Assembly: GCA_030770545.1 (NCBI GenBank)
Contig: CM061091.1
Span: forward strand, 7,744,501 to 7,808,500
DNA from: Macropodus opercularis
Taxonomy: Eukaryota > Chordata > Actinopteri > Anabantiformes > Osphronemidae
DNA: 64,000 bases
Direction of reading: 5' to 3'
The notes beneath the pieces are model-generated. The model saw only the letters and a program-made list of their open reading frames with translations, was not told where the DNA came from and did no database searches. The translations under genes and the position numbers were made by a program. This document shows positions 39,415 through 52,472 of this stretch, piece by piece; the stretch's first letter is position 1; each line of letters opens with the position of its first letter.

Positions 39415-40489
39415 GTAGGCAAAGACGGAGCACACGGATGTGAGCGACTCGGTCTGTCTGCGCGTGTGTCCGCATGACAGAGTGTATGTAAGGAAGAAAG
39501 GGGAAGCGAGACGGCAGAGAGGGGGCGTGTTTGCGGTCTCTCGGGCATTGAAGTGCGTTGTGCGGCTTATTTCTTCTAAATGATATTAAAAGCCCATTTG
39601 CTGTAATTGTTTAATACTTTAAAAACACGTGGTTGAACATTTCTTATTATATTGTGTGCGTAAATGCGCACGCAGAGGAAAGGTGCAAGATGAGTGAAGC
39701 CTTGATTAGTTTTACATCAGATGTTAAGATATTGTACCATAGACAACATTTTAGTAGTGTTTAGTTTTCAGGCACTTGATAAGCGTGTTTTGATTTAATC
39801 TTACAGCTAAGTTCTGGACCCTCTTTTGTAATCAATTTGACGTGATACACAAAATGCTTAGCAATGTACAAAAGGAGTAGGAAACACGAAGAAGGTCATT
39901 GGTTGTACTGGTATTTTCCCAAACTGGTACCTTGAGATTTAGAAGCAGAGGTGGGCATCCTGGGGATTTTATGTATGGTGGTATCCTAGGAAACCTACAA
40001 GCCTGAGAGGAAAGCTCAACCCATACTATAAAGGCTGTAGCTGTTCAGTAAGGAATGCTCTCAGATGCTCTTGTTGTGGTGAATGCCACCCTTGGGTGCC
40101 ATCCACAGAGGTGACGTGCTGCATCAGTATTCTCGTGCGTGCTCACATTCATGTACTAACCAAGCTCTATCACGATAAGGCTCGGAAAATCGTCATGCCC
40201 TGGATATCTGCCTATGAGCGCCACTGTTAAACTGTGCTGTGTTTGCAGTGGAGGTTAAAGAGACTGACATTCATCAGCCCTGATGATGATTCGTGTGTTC
40301 AGATGAATTAGGTGAGTGTGAATGTATCTGCTGCGGCTGTTCCTGGCAGCAACAGATGCTGGGATGTCAGGGGACAAGCCCAGCGCGTACGGTCCAGTGT
40401 ACCAACAGGTTAATTATCACCTGCGAGTGAGGCACAGAGACAGAGGAGGGGTTCATATGTGGACATGTTAACATTGTGAAGAACGGATT

Positions 40490-40515
40490 CTATCTATCTG
40501 TCCGTCTGTCTGTCT
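40490..40515. repeat. (TCTG)n/(TCTA)n tetranucleotide repeat
   Basis: Imperfect TCTA/TCTG/TCCG units in tandem, inside the presumed first intron. Confidence 0.75.
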
Positions 40516-41409
40516 GGCCTGGCTTGTTTCATGGAGACCAGTTAACAGCATATGACTGCAAGAGTGACCCAATCAATGTGACCTATTGGTGTTGGTAATA
40601 GGAACTATCCTGATGCAGAAAAGAAGCTGATCCGGCTCTTGGCACACAGCACTAATTTACGCTCTAAGCAACTGCACGCGGAGCCACTGAGAGCGATGTA
40701 AACCCATTAATATTGATGTAAAAACTGTATGTTTTCAGTATTAAACGTGACACTTTATTACCGCATCTTTGGAGAGTTCCTTTACATACAGCACCCGGAG
40801 ACACACGAGAGCTCACGCACGTCATTTGAGACGTTTGGCATCCGCATTCACCCAGCGCAGTCCTCCAACGCTGTATTTCCTTTTCCATTCAAACGAGTAA
40901 GCGCAAAGCTGATGAAATGTGTTAGGAGATAATGTATTTCCCTGCACGTTGTCAAAAGTTAAACTGGTTTCGTCTTTTCTGACAGATATATATTTATATA
41001 TATATTCTTCTTTATCTCATAAATTAGCAGGAATCAAACACACAGGAGACAGCCGGAATAATAGCACTGCGGCTGAGAAATGGATAGTGTCGAATGTATT
41101 CGTAGAGGAGGAACAAAACAACAACCAACTGATATGTATGAGAGGCAGTGACATCTACGTTTTGATTAAATTAATCTTTAAGTGTGTTTGATTGTTTAAA
41201 TTCATCCACATGCAATATGTTGAGAGTAAAGTGGCTTAGTGTACTGTATGAGAGACACGTGGAACACATGTACTGAGGTCAAACTCCATCGTGGCTTCTG
41301 CTGGTTTTGGTGGTCTGAAGCTTCAGCGTGCCTTAGGTGCATCCCTACTCAAATGTTTTTTTGTTAATATGAAGTTTATGAAGGAGGATCAGCGTAAATG
41401 GAGGGGTTT

Positions 41410-41513
41410 TATAAAAGCCCAAAAGCCGAACCTTTTATGTGGGAGTGCAAGAGGGGGAGAGGGCGGTGCTTGAACTACAATTCCGCGAGGTAGCTGTGCG
41501 GGGTTGAAAGATG
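41410..41513 (+). promoter_or_regulatory. Candidate TATA promoter with ZNF143-like site and donor
   Basis: A strong TATA box (TATAAAAG, 41410-41417) is followed by a GC-rich stretch with AACTACAATTCC at 41473-41484, which matches the core of the ZNF143/Staf site (ACTACAATTCC). Then comes an ATG at 41511 immediately followed by a perfect donor (ATG|GTGAGT). The arrangement resembles a short first exon. It lies in the presumed first intron of the cadherin gene on the same strand. Confidence 0.3.
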
Positions 41514-41806
41514 GTGAGTTTTCATTTCTGGGCTTAGCGTTGGGTGGCAGGGGGGTGAGCCCCGGCTGAGCTCGGTGTATCAAGTGTGAGGAACGCAGCA
41601 TCCGTTGGGTTGGCGGTGGCTCGGTTGAAGTCTTTTAATCCTTTTGGAGTGGAGAGTCTCGCTGGAGCCTCGACCTCCCTCCATCTGCTCGCATTATCCC
41701 CATAATCCCATCTCATACTCTGTCTGTCTCTCTGTCTCGCTTTCTCTCCCCTCCCTTCTCTCTTGCTCTCTTACTTTTCTTGTTCTTATTTTCACTCTCA
41801 CTCTAG

Positions 41807-41850
41807 GGATTTAGTTGGAGTGGAGGCACAGTTTAACGCAGCACGAGAGA
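41807..41850 (+). ncRNA. Candidate second exon of a short spliced transcript
   Basis: A nearly pure pyrimidine run from about 41715 to 41804 ends in CTCTAG|G, a textbook splice acceptor at 41806. Paired with the donor after 41513 it would define a 293-base intron. Joining the ATG at 41511 to this exon gives only 10 codons before TAA (41837-41839), so a product would be non-coding or a micropeptide. The 3' end of the exon is not visible and the end given is nominal. No expression evidence exists here. Confidence 0.2.
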
Positions 41851-44650
41851 GAGCTTTTGACATGATTCTTCGAGGGACTGCTGCGTGTGTGTGAGACTGT
41901 GCGTGTGTGTCGGGGATCTGAGAGCATCTCTTCTTGTCTGCATTTGAGGCCCACGCCACAAGTGTTGCTGAGCAATGTTGGAATTTAACATGCGTGTCTA
42001 GCTCCACTTACACACATTGCAAGTTTGTGTTCACACATTCCCCACAGGGCAACGGTTAGGGTTTGGTTTAGACGAGCAGACTAACTGTCCATTGAACGCA
42101 TAGAAGTGGTTTTTGTCAGGCTTCCTTTTGCTTCCTTATGTTGATTTCAAAAAAAGACTGATTTCCATAATGTGAATTTGTGCACACCCACCCTTTGCAA
42201 TTCAGACCCTTCATTTTCACATCATTTAATAATGTGCCAACACCTGAAACAGCACTAAGTGAGTGTGCCATTAATTTTCCCCAAGGTCTCTTCTTTCTCC
42301 TTTAAAACAGCCAATATTACACTGTTCCTTGACTGCAGCAGGTCCCTCGGGCAAAATGATTAGTGAACTGATTAATTTGGTTAATTAGACAAATGATTAA
42401 ATTGGTTAGTCACATACAAGTCATTTTCAGAGCTTTTGTCGAAAAGAGAGATTATCAAATCTTATTTTCCTTCGTCAATATCAGTGGCATATACAGTAAC
42501 TATCTTTGCTCCTGTGCTACAGTAATTACACTTTTTATACAATGACGGTGGATATGAAAAAAAGGCTCACATGATGTTGAGTAAACATAGTTATGATAAT
42601 GCGTTATGAGGTCACATCTTATGTCACGTTTGATTACGGCGTCTTCATCGTATGCAGACGTCAGCCACAGAACCCGACTTGAAATGTTTGATTCACGCAG
42701 ACACTGGTAATTCACACTTACATGACAAGCGGAGCGGCCGAGGTTTAATCAGACTGACTGATGAACCGGAGTCTAGACAAAACCCATCTGATCAACTGAA
42801 GCTGATTCTCATTGGGATCTTTTGGAATTAGCGCACCTTGCTTTGGTGGTAATGGAAGAACAGTTGATTTAAAACAAACACCAAGACATCCGAGACATCT
42901 GACAAGTGTTGTGATGGATGTCGTTTCCTTTTGGTAGTCGTTCTGAAAGTGCTGCATTACTTGTACACAGGCATCTGACATTTCAAAACTCGTGTGTCAA
43001 AATATGTGTCACTTATCGTTTACATTTCCCTTTGCAAGTGAGTTGGAGTTTTTCAGTAATTTAACTTTAACAGCGCAATCATCAGAGAAATGTTTCTATT
43101 AGTTTATTTATTTATTGTATTTTTATTTATTTATTTTTAAGATTCCCTTTAAATAGTCCATTCCATCCTTTCACCATGTCAACCCTCAATCTATGTTTAT
43201 CATTTGTTTATTTTAATCTTTTCAAGGTCACCTTAGTTGTTGTGACTTTTTATTTTTATTTGTTTTTATTTGATTTAATTGATAACTTGCAAATGTTATT
43301 TCATTGTGTACGGCTGTGTATCAGCTATTGCAACACAATATTCAGGATTTATCTAATTTAATGTTAGAACTCAAAGTCAAATCTGTACAAACATGTACAT
43401 CTCACATATGCATAAACGCACACACTGTACATCCACCTGGGAAAAAAACATAAACATTGTACTAAGCGTGAGTTCCAAGTTGTCAAATTGCCATTTCCTT
43501 ACCTCGACAGATGGCTGCGAGAGATGACTGTTAGCTACATATGTTACATGTCTTTTGTTCATCAGGATGATTTTTTTTTACCATCACAAGGCATAAGTAC
43601 GAGTTTTGTGGTCTCCAGTGCAGACTGGCGTATGTCGTGTAGTGTAAGCGCTATGAGCGCACACGAGGTTGCACATTAATGCATAAACCCACACCAACAA
43701 AGTGTAAAGTCACAAATAAATAAATAAGAGAGCAGCAGAGAGATGCAGATGTGCACAGTGAGAGCACGCCTCGTTCAAGTCATCATCCAGAGGCCAAACA
43801 GCTTTTCACAGCACACTTCCAATGAGTCGCTATCCGCTTGCATTCCTCTCCTCTTTACACTTTTTTGTCTTCTGTATTAATGGTTTATGTTTTAAAGTTT
43901 GCGTGCAACCACTGCAATTATTTAGCTTCCAGAGGCATTTCCAATTGCTCCTTTCATACGCTTTAACGGAAAGTTGTATTTTCTGCGCCTGTGATTCTCG
44001 GTGCAGAGCCCGCAGAGAAACACACGCTCAGTTTTTCCTTAGCTCGCATTCAAATTGGTCACTCTGAGTCTTTCAGCAATGGTTTGCCAACTGCAGTTTG
44101 TCAAAATCCCAATTCTCAGCCTCAGATACTGTCAAACGTGCTGTGGAATAAGCTCGCCTATGGTAGCGAAGTTCCTCGGGTTGAATGGCTGTTAGAGCGT
44201 GTGATTTGCTGCGAGCACAGAGAGAAATGGAAAACACTGTTGCTCCTTCTTCAGTACCAGTAAATGACACAGGGAATCATTCTGCAGATCGCTGAAGAGC
44301 AGCTAGAGTTTGTTAGGGTGTAAATGGTAGTTAAAGGTGGCCAAGCATGTTTGATTCAGGGGGTAGATCTATACATTTTTCATAAAATTGTCAGTCTGGG
44401 GCACACACCTAAAAAAAGGGTGGCGTGCATGGAATAAAGCAAATGATGTAAAAGGTGGAAGATTCTAAAATGTCTCTGTCATTGCATTTTTTTACTATAT
44501 GTATATATATATTTAATACTATGGTATCTTCACACTTTTTAAACGTGTTGGTGATAAAAAAGACTTTCTCTCACAGCCCGAGGACATGTGGTCAGGTTAA
44601 ATGGAGATTCCAAATTGCCTGCTGGTGTGAGTGCGAATGTGAACGGATGT

Positions 44651-44750
44651 CTGTGGCCCAGTGATAGACTGGCACCCAGTGACTGCTGGGATTGGCTCCA
44701 GCACACCTGTGACCCTTATGAGGACAAGTGGTTTGGATAGTGCATGAATA
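44651..44750 (+). repeat. L2/SINE-like fish tail repeat, copy 1
   Basis: The phrase 'gatagactggcacccagtg..tgctgggattggctccagcac..ctgtgacccttatgaggacaagtgg' is a diverged copy of a very common fish repeat 3' tail (gcgacctgtccagggtg...gctgggataggctccagc...cgaccc...gataagcgg). A second copy occurs at 47.2 kb in the same orientation. No internal promoter boxes were recognised upstream, so this is a 5'-truncated copy. Confidence 0.65.
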
Positions 44751-47140
44751 GAGGGATGATGAAAAAAAAGCGAAATAAAACTAGGAAGCTGGTGTTTTTG
44801 AATAAATAAACAAGCTCGATGTATATTATTTCGAACGACTGTGGGTTTGGTAACGTCCTACAGTGAAACATTAAATTAAAGCTGAAACATTTGTCAAACT
44901 ATCAGCAATCAAATGAAGTCGGTGTGTGACCGTCAGTAATTCATACTACAGTACGTACAGAAGTTTGCAGTATTAGTTTTTGGAAAAGTACGTTTCTACA
45001 GTTACTGCCCCCTCTTTCTCTCTGTTCAGCTTTACAGAAGATTTGTGTGATGGAAGTGATTTTTTTTAAAATAGACTTTTCACTCCTTCCACCATCTGTC
45101 ATTGCCAGGGACTCTGAAAGCTTTAGCATCATTTGTTCTGGAAGAACAGTGGCGTCTTCCTGTTTTGTGACACAAACCAGTTTGGCAGATTTTCCTCCAA
45201 ACCCAATGCACGGCAGAGGCCAGGAGAGGCTGCCAGCTTGGCCTGTTTGTTAAAGGCAGTTGTAGTAAAAAAAAAAAAATAATAATAATAATGTGGCAAT
45301 GATAATCTGCCATGTTCTGCAATATACGCAGTAATGAGGACCATAAAATAGAAACCGATGTATCACCACTCTGTGAAATTTGACGGTAAGATTTTTAAGA
45401 GGGAAAAGATTATTGATGATTAGATGGACTGACATTAGCACAGCACAATCCCATTAAAAGCCCTGCAGTCGCATCATACTGACAATTATCAGAGACAAGC
45501 TTGTGCCCTGAGTTAGCCTTGGCCTGAAATCCATCAGCCCCGAACTGAAACTTTAAAAGCTTTTTATCACTTAATGTCAGATATGATCCACAAGACACCC
45601 CAGTAGGCATTTCAATTCCTCACCTTTTAGGAATCACCTCCTAAACGTTTTTATTTCAAAAGAGCTTCTTCAGTAGGAACAACAGAAACCTTTTAAACTC
45701 ACACAACAGAAGAGCCTGTAGTGGAACTATTGTTTCAGCATCTTTCCTCTCAGTCCACTATGATACAATTAGAAATTCCTTTAACTTTATGTGAATAATT
45801 ATACAATACCCTTGTAATATACACATGCACAAGTCTGTTAAAATGTCAATAACATTGTTTATCAGTAAAAATTAAGAACGAGAATGTTTCGCTTCTGGGT
45901 AATTGAAGATGCTTGGCTAAAGATGCCGGGAATCGCTGAAACCGTCGTACTGTAGCTGAAGGTAACACAACTTTAGGTAAAGTCTGAGCCACGGTTTGCA
46001 TCTTGACATACACTGAGGCACAGCAGCGCTTTGACCTAAATGCCAATGTCAGCAGAAACAGACAAAAACACAGCTGAAGCTCGTGGTGATGGATTAAGCA
46101 TTCGTTCACGAGCGAATACGTTTTCAGTCGGCTCCGAAGGCAGAAACGTGACCAGTTTGCAATGTACATCACTAACTAATACTTTGTTCTATAACAGTCA
46201 TATTTTCAAGCTAATCACTCTGCGTATAGTTCAACAGCGTTCACAGTTTTATTATGTCATCGCTTCCGCATATAGAAACCACTCAAGTATCAAAATTCTT
46301 CCTAGTAGTTATACTTTTCTTTTTTTTTTTTTTGCCAGGACATTTAATGTTTGTTATAACGGGGAGAATTTGAATGGCTTTGTTTTCTTTGAGCCTTAAC
46401 TACTTTAACATACTTCAAGATGCACTGACATTGAACTATTATTTTACCCTTAAACTTTTTAAGACGCTTTATCTTTTCATTTTGGACCATTTTTGAACTT
46501 GAAATCATTTATTTGAGCTGTGGAATGTTGAGGAGGCGTAATATTCAGTGATTGCTAAGTGACATCACCAACGTGACTTCTGCTCTTCAGCTTATTCAAA
46601 CTTTTCTTACTGATCTTCTGTTTATTAAGTCTAGCGCTCACTGCAGTTTCTCCAGTCTCAGTGAAGTTTTCACACTTTTCTGGCCATGCTGTATGAAGAC
46701 TGTATTAACCTTTGAATTGTTGAATTTCTTCACACAACTGTTATTATTTTTGTTGATTGAAGCGTGAAGAAATAGATTTTGCATGTCTGACTCTCTCTCT
46801 CTCTGCTCTGTGTGTTCAAATCATTACTTGTTGTTTGTTACTCTTCTCTAAGAATTCATTAGTATCACTACTACACCTAAAACTACGATACAGTTTTTGA
46901 CTCATAATTAAACTCAGTCATTATAGACACCTTCTTGATATTAGTCTTTAGTTTACCTGCAAATCAAAAGTCTTAAAAAGGGAACTATCACATCAATAGC
47001 CCTCAGCCCATAATTATAAAAGAAAAGAGCATGTGGAGTAGGGGATTTTCAAAATAAAGGCATACAAATGCGACAAATAGGTGAGTTCACAGATTGAGGC
47101 TCAAATTGTGCATGTGTGTGCGTGAGTGGCTGTGTGTGTG

Positions 47141-47268
47141 TGGCTCTGCGACAGACTGGCGACCTCTCCAGGGTGGACCCCACCTCTCGCCCATAGACAG
47201 CTGGGATAGGCTCCAGCGCATCCGTGACCCCTACGGAGACAAGGCGGTAGAAGATGAATGAATGAATA
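47141..47268 (+). repeat. L2/SINE-like fish tail repeat, copy 2
   Basis: This is a less diverged copy of the 44.7 kb repeat. It contains 'gcgacagactggcgacctctccagggtgg', 'cgcccatagacagctgggataggctccagcg', and ends in a short GAATGAATGAAT tail typical of retroposed fish repeats of this family. It is preceded by a GT microsatellite and lies on the same strand as copy 1. Confidence 0.7.
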
Positions 47269-48329
47269 AACTATATTAAAGACAAAATGTATGCAAACTA
47301 TAGATTAGTGTTGATTAGTGATAGGTTGGGTACTTTATCTACAAACAATTACTTGTAAGACAGAACAGAAGGTTGAAATGGTTTGATGCCTGAACAAACA
47401 AAAGCGTGAACGGAGTGTGTTTACCTGAGAGCTACAGCACATCACAGTACAGTGTATAATTAGAGTTGACCTGATGCCCCCAAATCCACAAAATTCTTAG
47501 TAGTAGTGTGACAGGACAATTAACCAGTGAACTTTGGTGGTAGAGGTACAGTAGAGTTATTTTCTCTAACCTTTGTGCTAATCCAATGTGACTCTCTCCT
47601 GGCTAGAGTGTGCTGCTTATATGTGAAAGTAGTATTGATGTTCACATCTAATAGGATTTTCAGTATATTTCCCAAAGCACCAAATCATTGTTTTAATATG
47701 AGAATACTCTGCAGATTACCTCTGGTACTATTTTATTTCAGCACACAACTGTATAAAGTCTCTCTCTGGCACTGTCAAAAATAAAATAAAAAAAGGTCTT
47801 TCATTTTGTTACTCTTACTTTAAATATATCCCTGCAATCCATACGTAATTCTACACCATAGCTCTGCTCTGCTCTCAACTGCAGTGCAGTAAAAACCCAT
47901 GAGCCAAACCACCAAAAGCTGCGAGTGATCAGTGATGGAAAAGGTGTGACATCAAATAAAACCGGGGCTCTGTGCTTAGCGGAGCTGAAAGCGGATGAGC
48001 GCAGGTCCCCGGAACAGGAAGCGGCCACCGTCACATTAGCAGACGTTCAGGAGCAGGTCGGCAGGTCACCAACTCCACCAGCTGAACTGAAGCTTAAGAA
48101 ACCTGCACTGGGCTGCACTGAGAAATCTGTTTAGTGACGGAAACACTGACATTAAACGTAGACCTGATTACTAATTCATTATTATGGGATGGCAGACAAA
48201 ACTGGATAGAAATACCTCTGGGGTTCCCCCGGCTAATGTGTTTTAGGCCATTTACATAAAAAAAAGCATCATGAATTATTCATTAAAGTTGGCAGCCACA
48301 CTTTGTATTACAATCAATTTCAATTTCTG

Positions 48330-48780
48330 AGCAATAAATATCATTTTCAACGCTGCGCTTACAGTAACTTTTTAAAATGTGATTTCGACTGTTTTATAAT
48401 TTCACCCTTGCTTCGCTCAAGCTTATGACTTCCAGCTACATCAGAAACATCAGCCATGTTGCTATTTCATAACACGCATATTTCAGCATTAGTGCATCGC
48501 GCGAGCTGCAGTGGGTGATTTACGGTGACCGTGATATTACTTTTATGCCATTACTATTAATGCGCAGCACTAATTCACATCACAGAAGCATAGTTCCCGC
48601 TGTTATTCACACCAAATCCATATTATTATGTGGCTGCCGAAGCTTCAAGGAAATGAGCGTAAAGAAATAAGCATTAATTAAAGAACATATTCGCTCAGCG
48701 GCTCAGTAGGTGATGCTGCTAATGTCTATGATTATAGTGCTTGAAGTTATTAAATGTTCTTTCTCCTCAGCTTAATGCAA
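48330..48780. promoter_or_regulatory. Possible conserved non-coding element
   Basis: About 450 bases are free of simple repeats and transposon signatures and unusually dense in homeodomain-type cores: several ATTA/TAAT, TTAATTAA at 48675-48682, and 'atgattatag'. CG-containing words such as CGCGCGAG interrupt the AT-rich background. Texture of this kind is common in vertebrate conserved enhancers. No conservation can be measured from one sequence, so this is a suggestion only. Confidence 0.25.
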
Positions 48781-49794
48781 AGTGCAGAAAATACCAGGTG
48801 TAGTCAAATCTGGCTTATTGCTAATAAAAGCTGTTGTAAAATGGGCAGTGGGTAAGACCCAATCCAGGCGGGTTTTATTCATGTGTTTACAGAGTGAGTG
48901 TCTATATAATACACCGGTGATGTGAGGAACTGGAAGATTAATTTCACTATATCCCACTCTGTCATGGCTTTATGGATTAATGAATTTTAAAGGCAACCTA
49001 AAGTAAGGAATGAAAATAAGAGGCGTATGGGAGCTGTGTGGAATGGAAGTGAACTTTTGTGATTGTGTGGGTTATTTTATTTCACAAATGTAAAAATCCC
49101 GAGGGGTTTGACGTTCCATAAACCGAGAACCCAGTCTACGGTGCTTTTGCTTGCCACCCAGCTCTTCACTTCACTGAGCTCTGATTCCTTAGGTGAGCCT
49201 GCATTTGTCCAAAAGGCAGACCTCCCTCTCACCGGTCAGAAACAACAACAAGAAACCTTCACACTGTGAGGCTGCTTAACACTCTGGTTTGTATCCAGGA
49301 CTCAGGAATCTAGGACATTTGTGCGTGAGAGTGCGATGATATCCATGTGCCTGTAGCTCTGTCTCAGAAGTATTTATGCAAAGCTAAGCAAATTATAAAA
49401 AAAAAAAAAAGAAGGATGTTAATATGTCAATAATCTTTTTGCTCCCTGCCTCCTACTGCTCGGTGAAGGTCATGTGCCGCGCTTAAGAGATGTTGCCTCC
49501 GTAGCTGCACCCTAATTGAAGTGAGCATTGCTGTAATATGGCCAGAGTAGCTTTCATTTGTGTGTGGGTAGAGGCCACAGGGTAGGTTCCTTGTGTCGAG
49601 CTTTTCTGCCGGCCTTTGCTGCAGCGGGATCAATTAATGTCTGTGTGTGTGTATATAAGTTCGGCTGTGTGTGTGGGAGGGTCAGCACGCACGTATTTGG
49701 ATGGGCGAGGATGTGTGTGTGCGCGTGGTGTCAGACCTCCCTTGTCCAACTGCTGCCCTGCAGCACCTCCTCCAATATGCTGAGCACACAGGAG

Positions 49795-50230
49795 AGCTCC
49801 TTTCTGCTCCTCTTCCTCCTCGCTGCTACCCTGTTTCCTTTCCTTCTGTTTACCTCATACGCTGACTTGCTCTTGAAGTCAAACACGATTTGTTTCCTGT
49901 TTTTTTTAAATGTTGTATCGTTGCGATTGTGCCCGTGTCCCGGCCACATACACGCGTTAGGAGGCGCACGCTGATTTGTCTGATTTGCTTTTCAAACCTT
50001 TCATGCACCAAATCTCATTTCCTTTCTTTTTCTTCCTTCTTATCCTTCTTATACTTTCCTTTTATTCTCCTCCCGCCCTGTTGTTTCATGCACCGTCTTC
50101 CATCTCTCACTTCCTATCTGCCCCCCCCTCCACCATCCACACCACTGTTTCTTATCATGCTCCCATTTTTCTCTTCCTGATCTCTTCCCCTCCCTGTTCT
50201 TCCCACCCCATTGCACGTTTCCGCAGCTGT
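49795..50230. repeat. Pyrimidine-biased low-complexity tract
   Basis: The + strand is strongly C/T-rich (CTCCTC, TTCCTT, CCCTCC runs) for over 400 bases. Frames of 85-138 aa across it are low-complexity Ser/Leu/Phe translations and not genes. Confidence 0.5.
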
Positions 50231-50582
50231 TGATATATGCTTACTTTATTCAACTTTTCTTCACTTATTCTTTTGGTGTCACTTTTTTGTCAAGGGGGAC
50301 TCATTCCTCTCTCTCTCTCTAGCCCGCTCTCTCTCGCTCTCCCTCTGTCTGGCTCACGCCATCAATGTGAGTGATTGTGCAATCCTGCGGCGTGTTAAAG
50401 TCATGAGGAGACTGTCAAACAGATCAATAGACGGCATCTGAATATATCTTTGAACCTCCCTTTAACACACCATTGCTCAACTAACGCACACACTGAAAAG
50501 CATCTAAGCAGTCGCACATTGACAAATACAGACAAGTGCAAACACACATACACAAGAAAGCACAAGAAACATGGAATGTTCA

Positions 50583-50620
50583 ATATATATATATATAAAC
50601 ATATATGTGTGTGTGTGTGT
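50583..50620. repeat. Compound (AT)n(GT)n microsatellite
   Basis: AT units, an interruption, then AT and GT units in direct succession. Confidence 0.9.
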
Positions 50621-50789
50621 TATTGAACAGAGATTCCAAACGTGTACGGGTCACACAGACTGGGCCAGTGATTGCTGTGCTTTACTGTGATTGATTTTGT
50701 GTCTGAACCAGAGGAAGTCAGTTCATCTGATTAAAGACAGACAAGTTCAGAATTAAAGATTGGAAGCCGCTCATTTCGTCCCTTTTTCT

Positions 50790-50812
50790 GACACACACAC
50801 ACACACACACAC
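50790..50812. repeat. (AC)n microsatellite
   Basis: Ten or more AC units, 170 bases after the compound AT/GT repeat. Confidence 0.9.
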
Positions 50813-52472
50813 TCACACTCCTACCAGTGCCTGATCTCTTATCTGTCTACCGCACTAGCGGCTGGGGCAGAAACGGAAGCTGACATCATGCGCCGTGTTG
50901 TTTGTCAGATCATTCGTCAGTTTGAAACAACTCCAACGCTGAGGCTAGAGTGCAGTAGCAGATCAGTTAAATTAGACCTCTGTAATGGCTGCATCAGCAG
51001 GAGCCCCCTCGATTGGCGTTTTATACATTTATCTGCTGTTTCTGCGCAGTGTGGTTTTCAGGAATCTGCCGCAACAGTAAGAGTGTGCGTTAGCAGAAGA
51101 AAAAGGTCAGAGCTGTGGTGATCTCACAGTACTGGAGTGTTGGCAGAATGAATGAATGCAGAGTAACAGGAACTATAATAAATACTCAAGAGGAAAGTAC
51201 TCTGTGTAATCACAGTTAGCATTTAAATCACTGAATTCATATTTTATAATGATCCAAGTGTCCGCATCTTCTCATTACAGCGTACAAGCAATGGGATTGA
51301 TTACAGTAATTCAATACGAAGGGAGAACAAGAGTAAAATGAATAATGTCTGGAACGGAAGTTTTAGGACAACAGCCATCCATCTCTTCTCATGCCGTACA
51401 CAACCCCACTGTCTGTGTTTACCACGGCACAGCTCTGTTTGTTAAGTACTCGCAGGCTTTCATTTTCTCGTCAGCGCTGCCTTTATTGACTCGCCTTGAA
51501 CTTGACTGCACCTGGAGTGGGAGAACGGTCTCAGGAAAAGCTGCATCTGTATAAGCTGAGCAGCAGAATGTAATTTCGCCGCCGGTGGTTATCGGACGTG
51601 TGCAATGCAGGGTCAGTGGCATTTGAAACTAATAAGGGTTTACTCCCTCACGAAACCAAAAAGGCGAGAAGTTAAACATTATATATATTTTAAATTCATA
51701 CAAACAATTTTGATGTTTTGTGCTTTCATGTCATAAAGTACCTTTTTTTTCCTGTCCATCTAATGGGCGTCCAGAGCGGAGCTGATTGTACAGACGTCAG
51801 CTCCCAGACTCACTCCCAATTTCGTCTGCAGCTAATCTGTGCCTGTTCCACTACCAGTCTTATGTGGCTCTTCGTTTAAAATCACTAGACTGTATCAAAC
51901 ACCGGGAAAAGAACCAAAAGGACAATCATCTCTGGGGTATTTTTCTCCGCTACAAAACTGTCACAGAGCCATGAAAGTAAGCAGAAAGAAGTGAAAAGAG
52001 AAGTAGATGAGACAAGCACCCATTCATCTCAGCGCCCAGCGTGGTGTTGTAGGGATTACATTCAGTGGACGATAATAATGCATCAATCAGTGGAGGCAGG
52101 CGTCGGAGTAGTGCTTGTGTGGCGTATGTGATTTTCATGCAAGGAATGGATTTTGCATTATGTCACAGATCATTAATGAGCTTCACCTTTTCGTGAGCAG
52201 CAACCATGACCTTTACCTAACCTTAACCATGCCGCATCCACAGATGGCTCATATATGCTGACTTATGTGTACTTGTTTGCTGAGGCAGAATAAAACACAT
52301 TGAAAAATATTTTCTTTCTCTGTTTCTGAAAGCTGCTTACGCCGCATGTTTCATCTATTGAACTTCTCCTTTTACATTTACTTTTGGCTTTGGGACGCAA
52401 CATATGACTCTGGATTGCGAAAAGTAAAGGTCAGTATAAAGGTGGGAGACAGTGGGTTTGTAAAGAAACATG

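Larger units (their letters stand above)
37790..39560. promoter_or_regulatory. CpG-rich promoter island of the cadherin gene
   Basis: CG dinucleotides are frequent from about 37.79 kb to 39.56 kb and sparse in nearly all the rest of the window. The block covers the sequence just upstream of the signal-peptide ATG, the whole first coding exon and the first bases of the intron, as expected for a vertebrate CpG-island promoter. No convincing TATA box lies within 300 bases of the ATG, so initiation is probably dispersed and the 5' end cannot be fixed from sequence. A good donor-like site (GGAG|GTAAGC) at 38059 could mark a non-coding leader exon, but I see no strong acceptor between it and the ATG. 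Confidence 0.6.

Noticed and set aside
44938..44990. ACAGTACGTACAGAAGT stretch resembling a Tc1 terminal repeat
   Set aside because: No matching inverted end and no transposase remnant nearby.
49558..49974. 138-aa and neighbouring frames around 49.5-50.2 kb
   Set aside because: Cys/Val and Ser/Leu/Phe low-complexity translations of GT-rich and pyrimidine-rich DNA.
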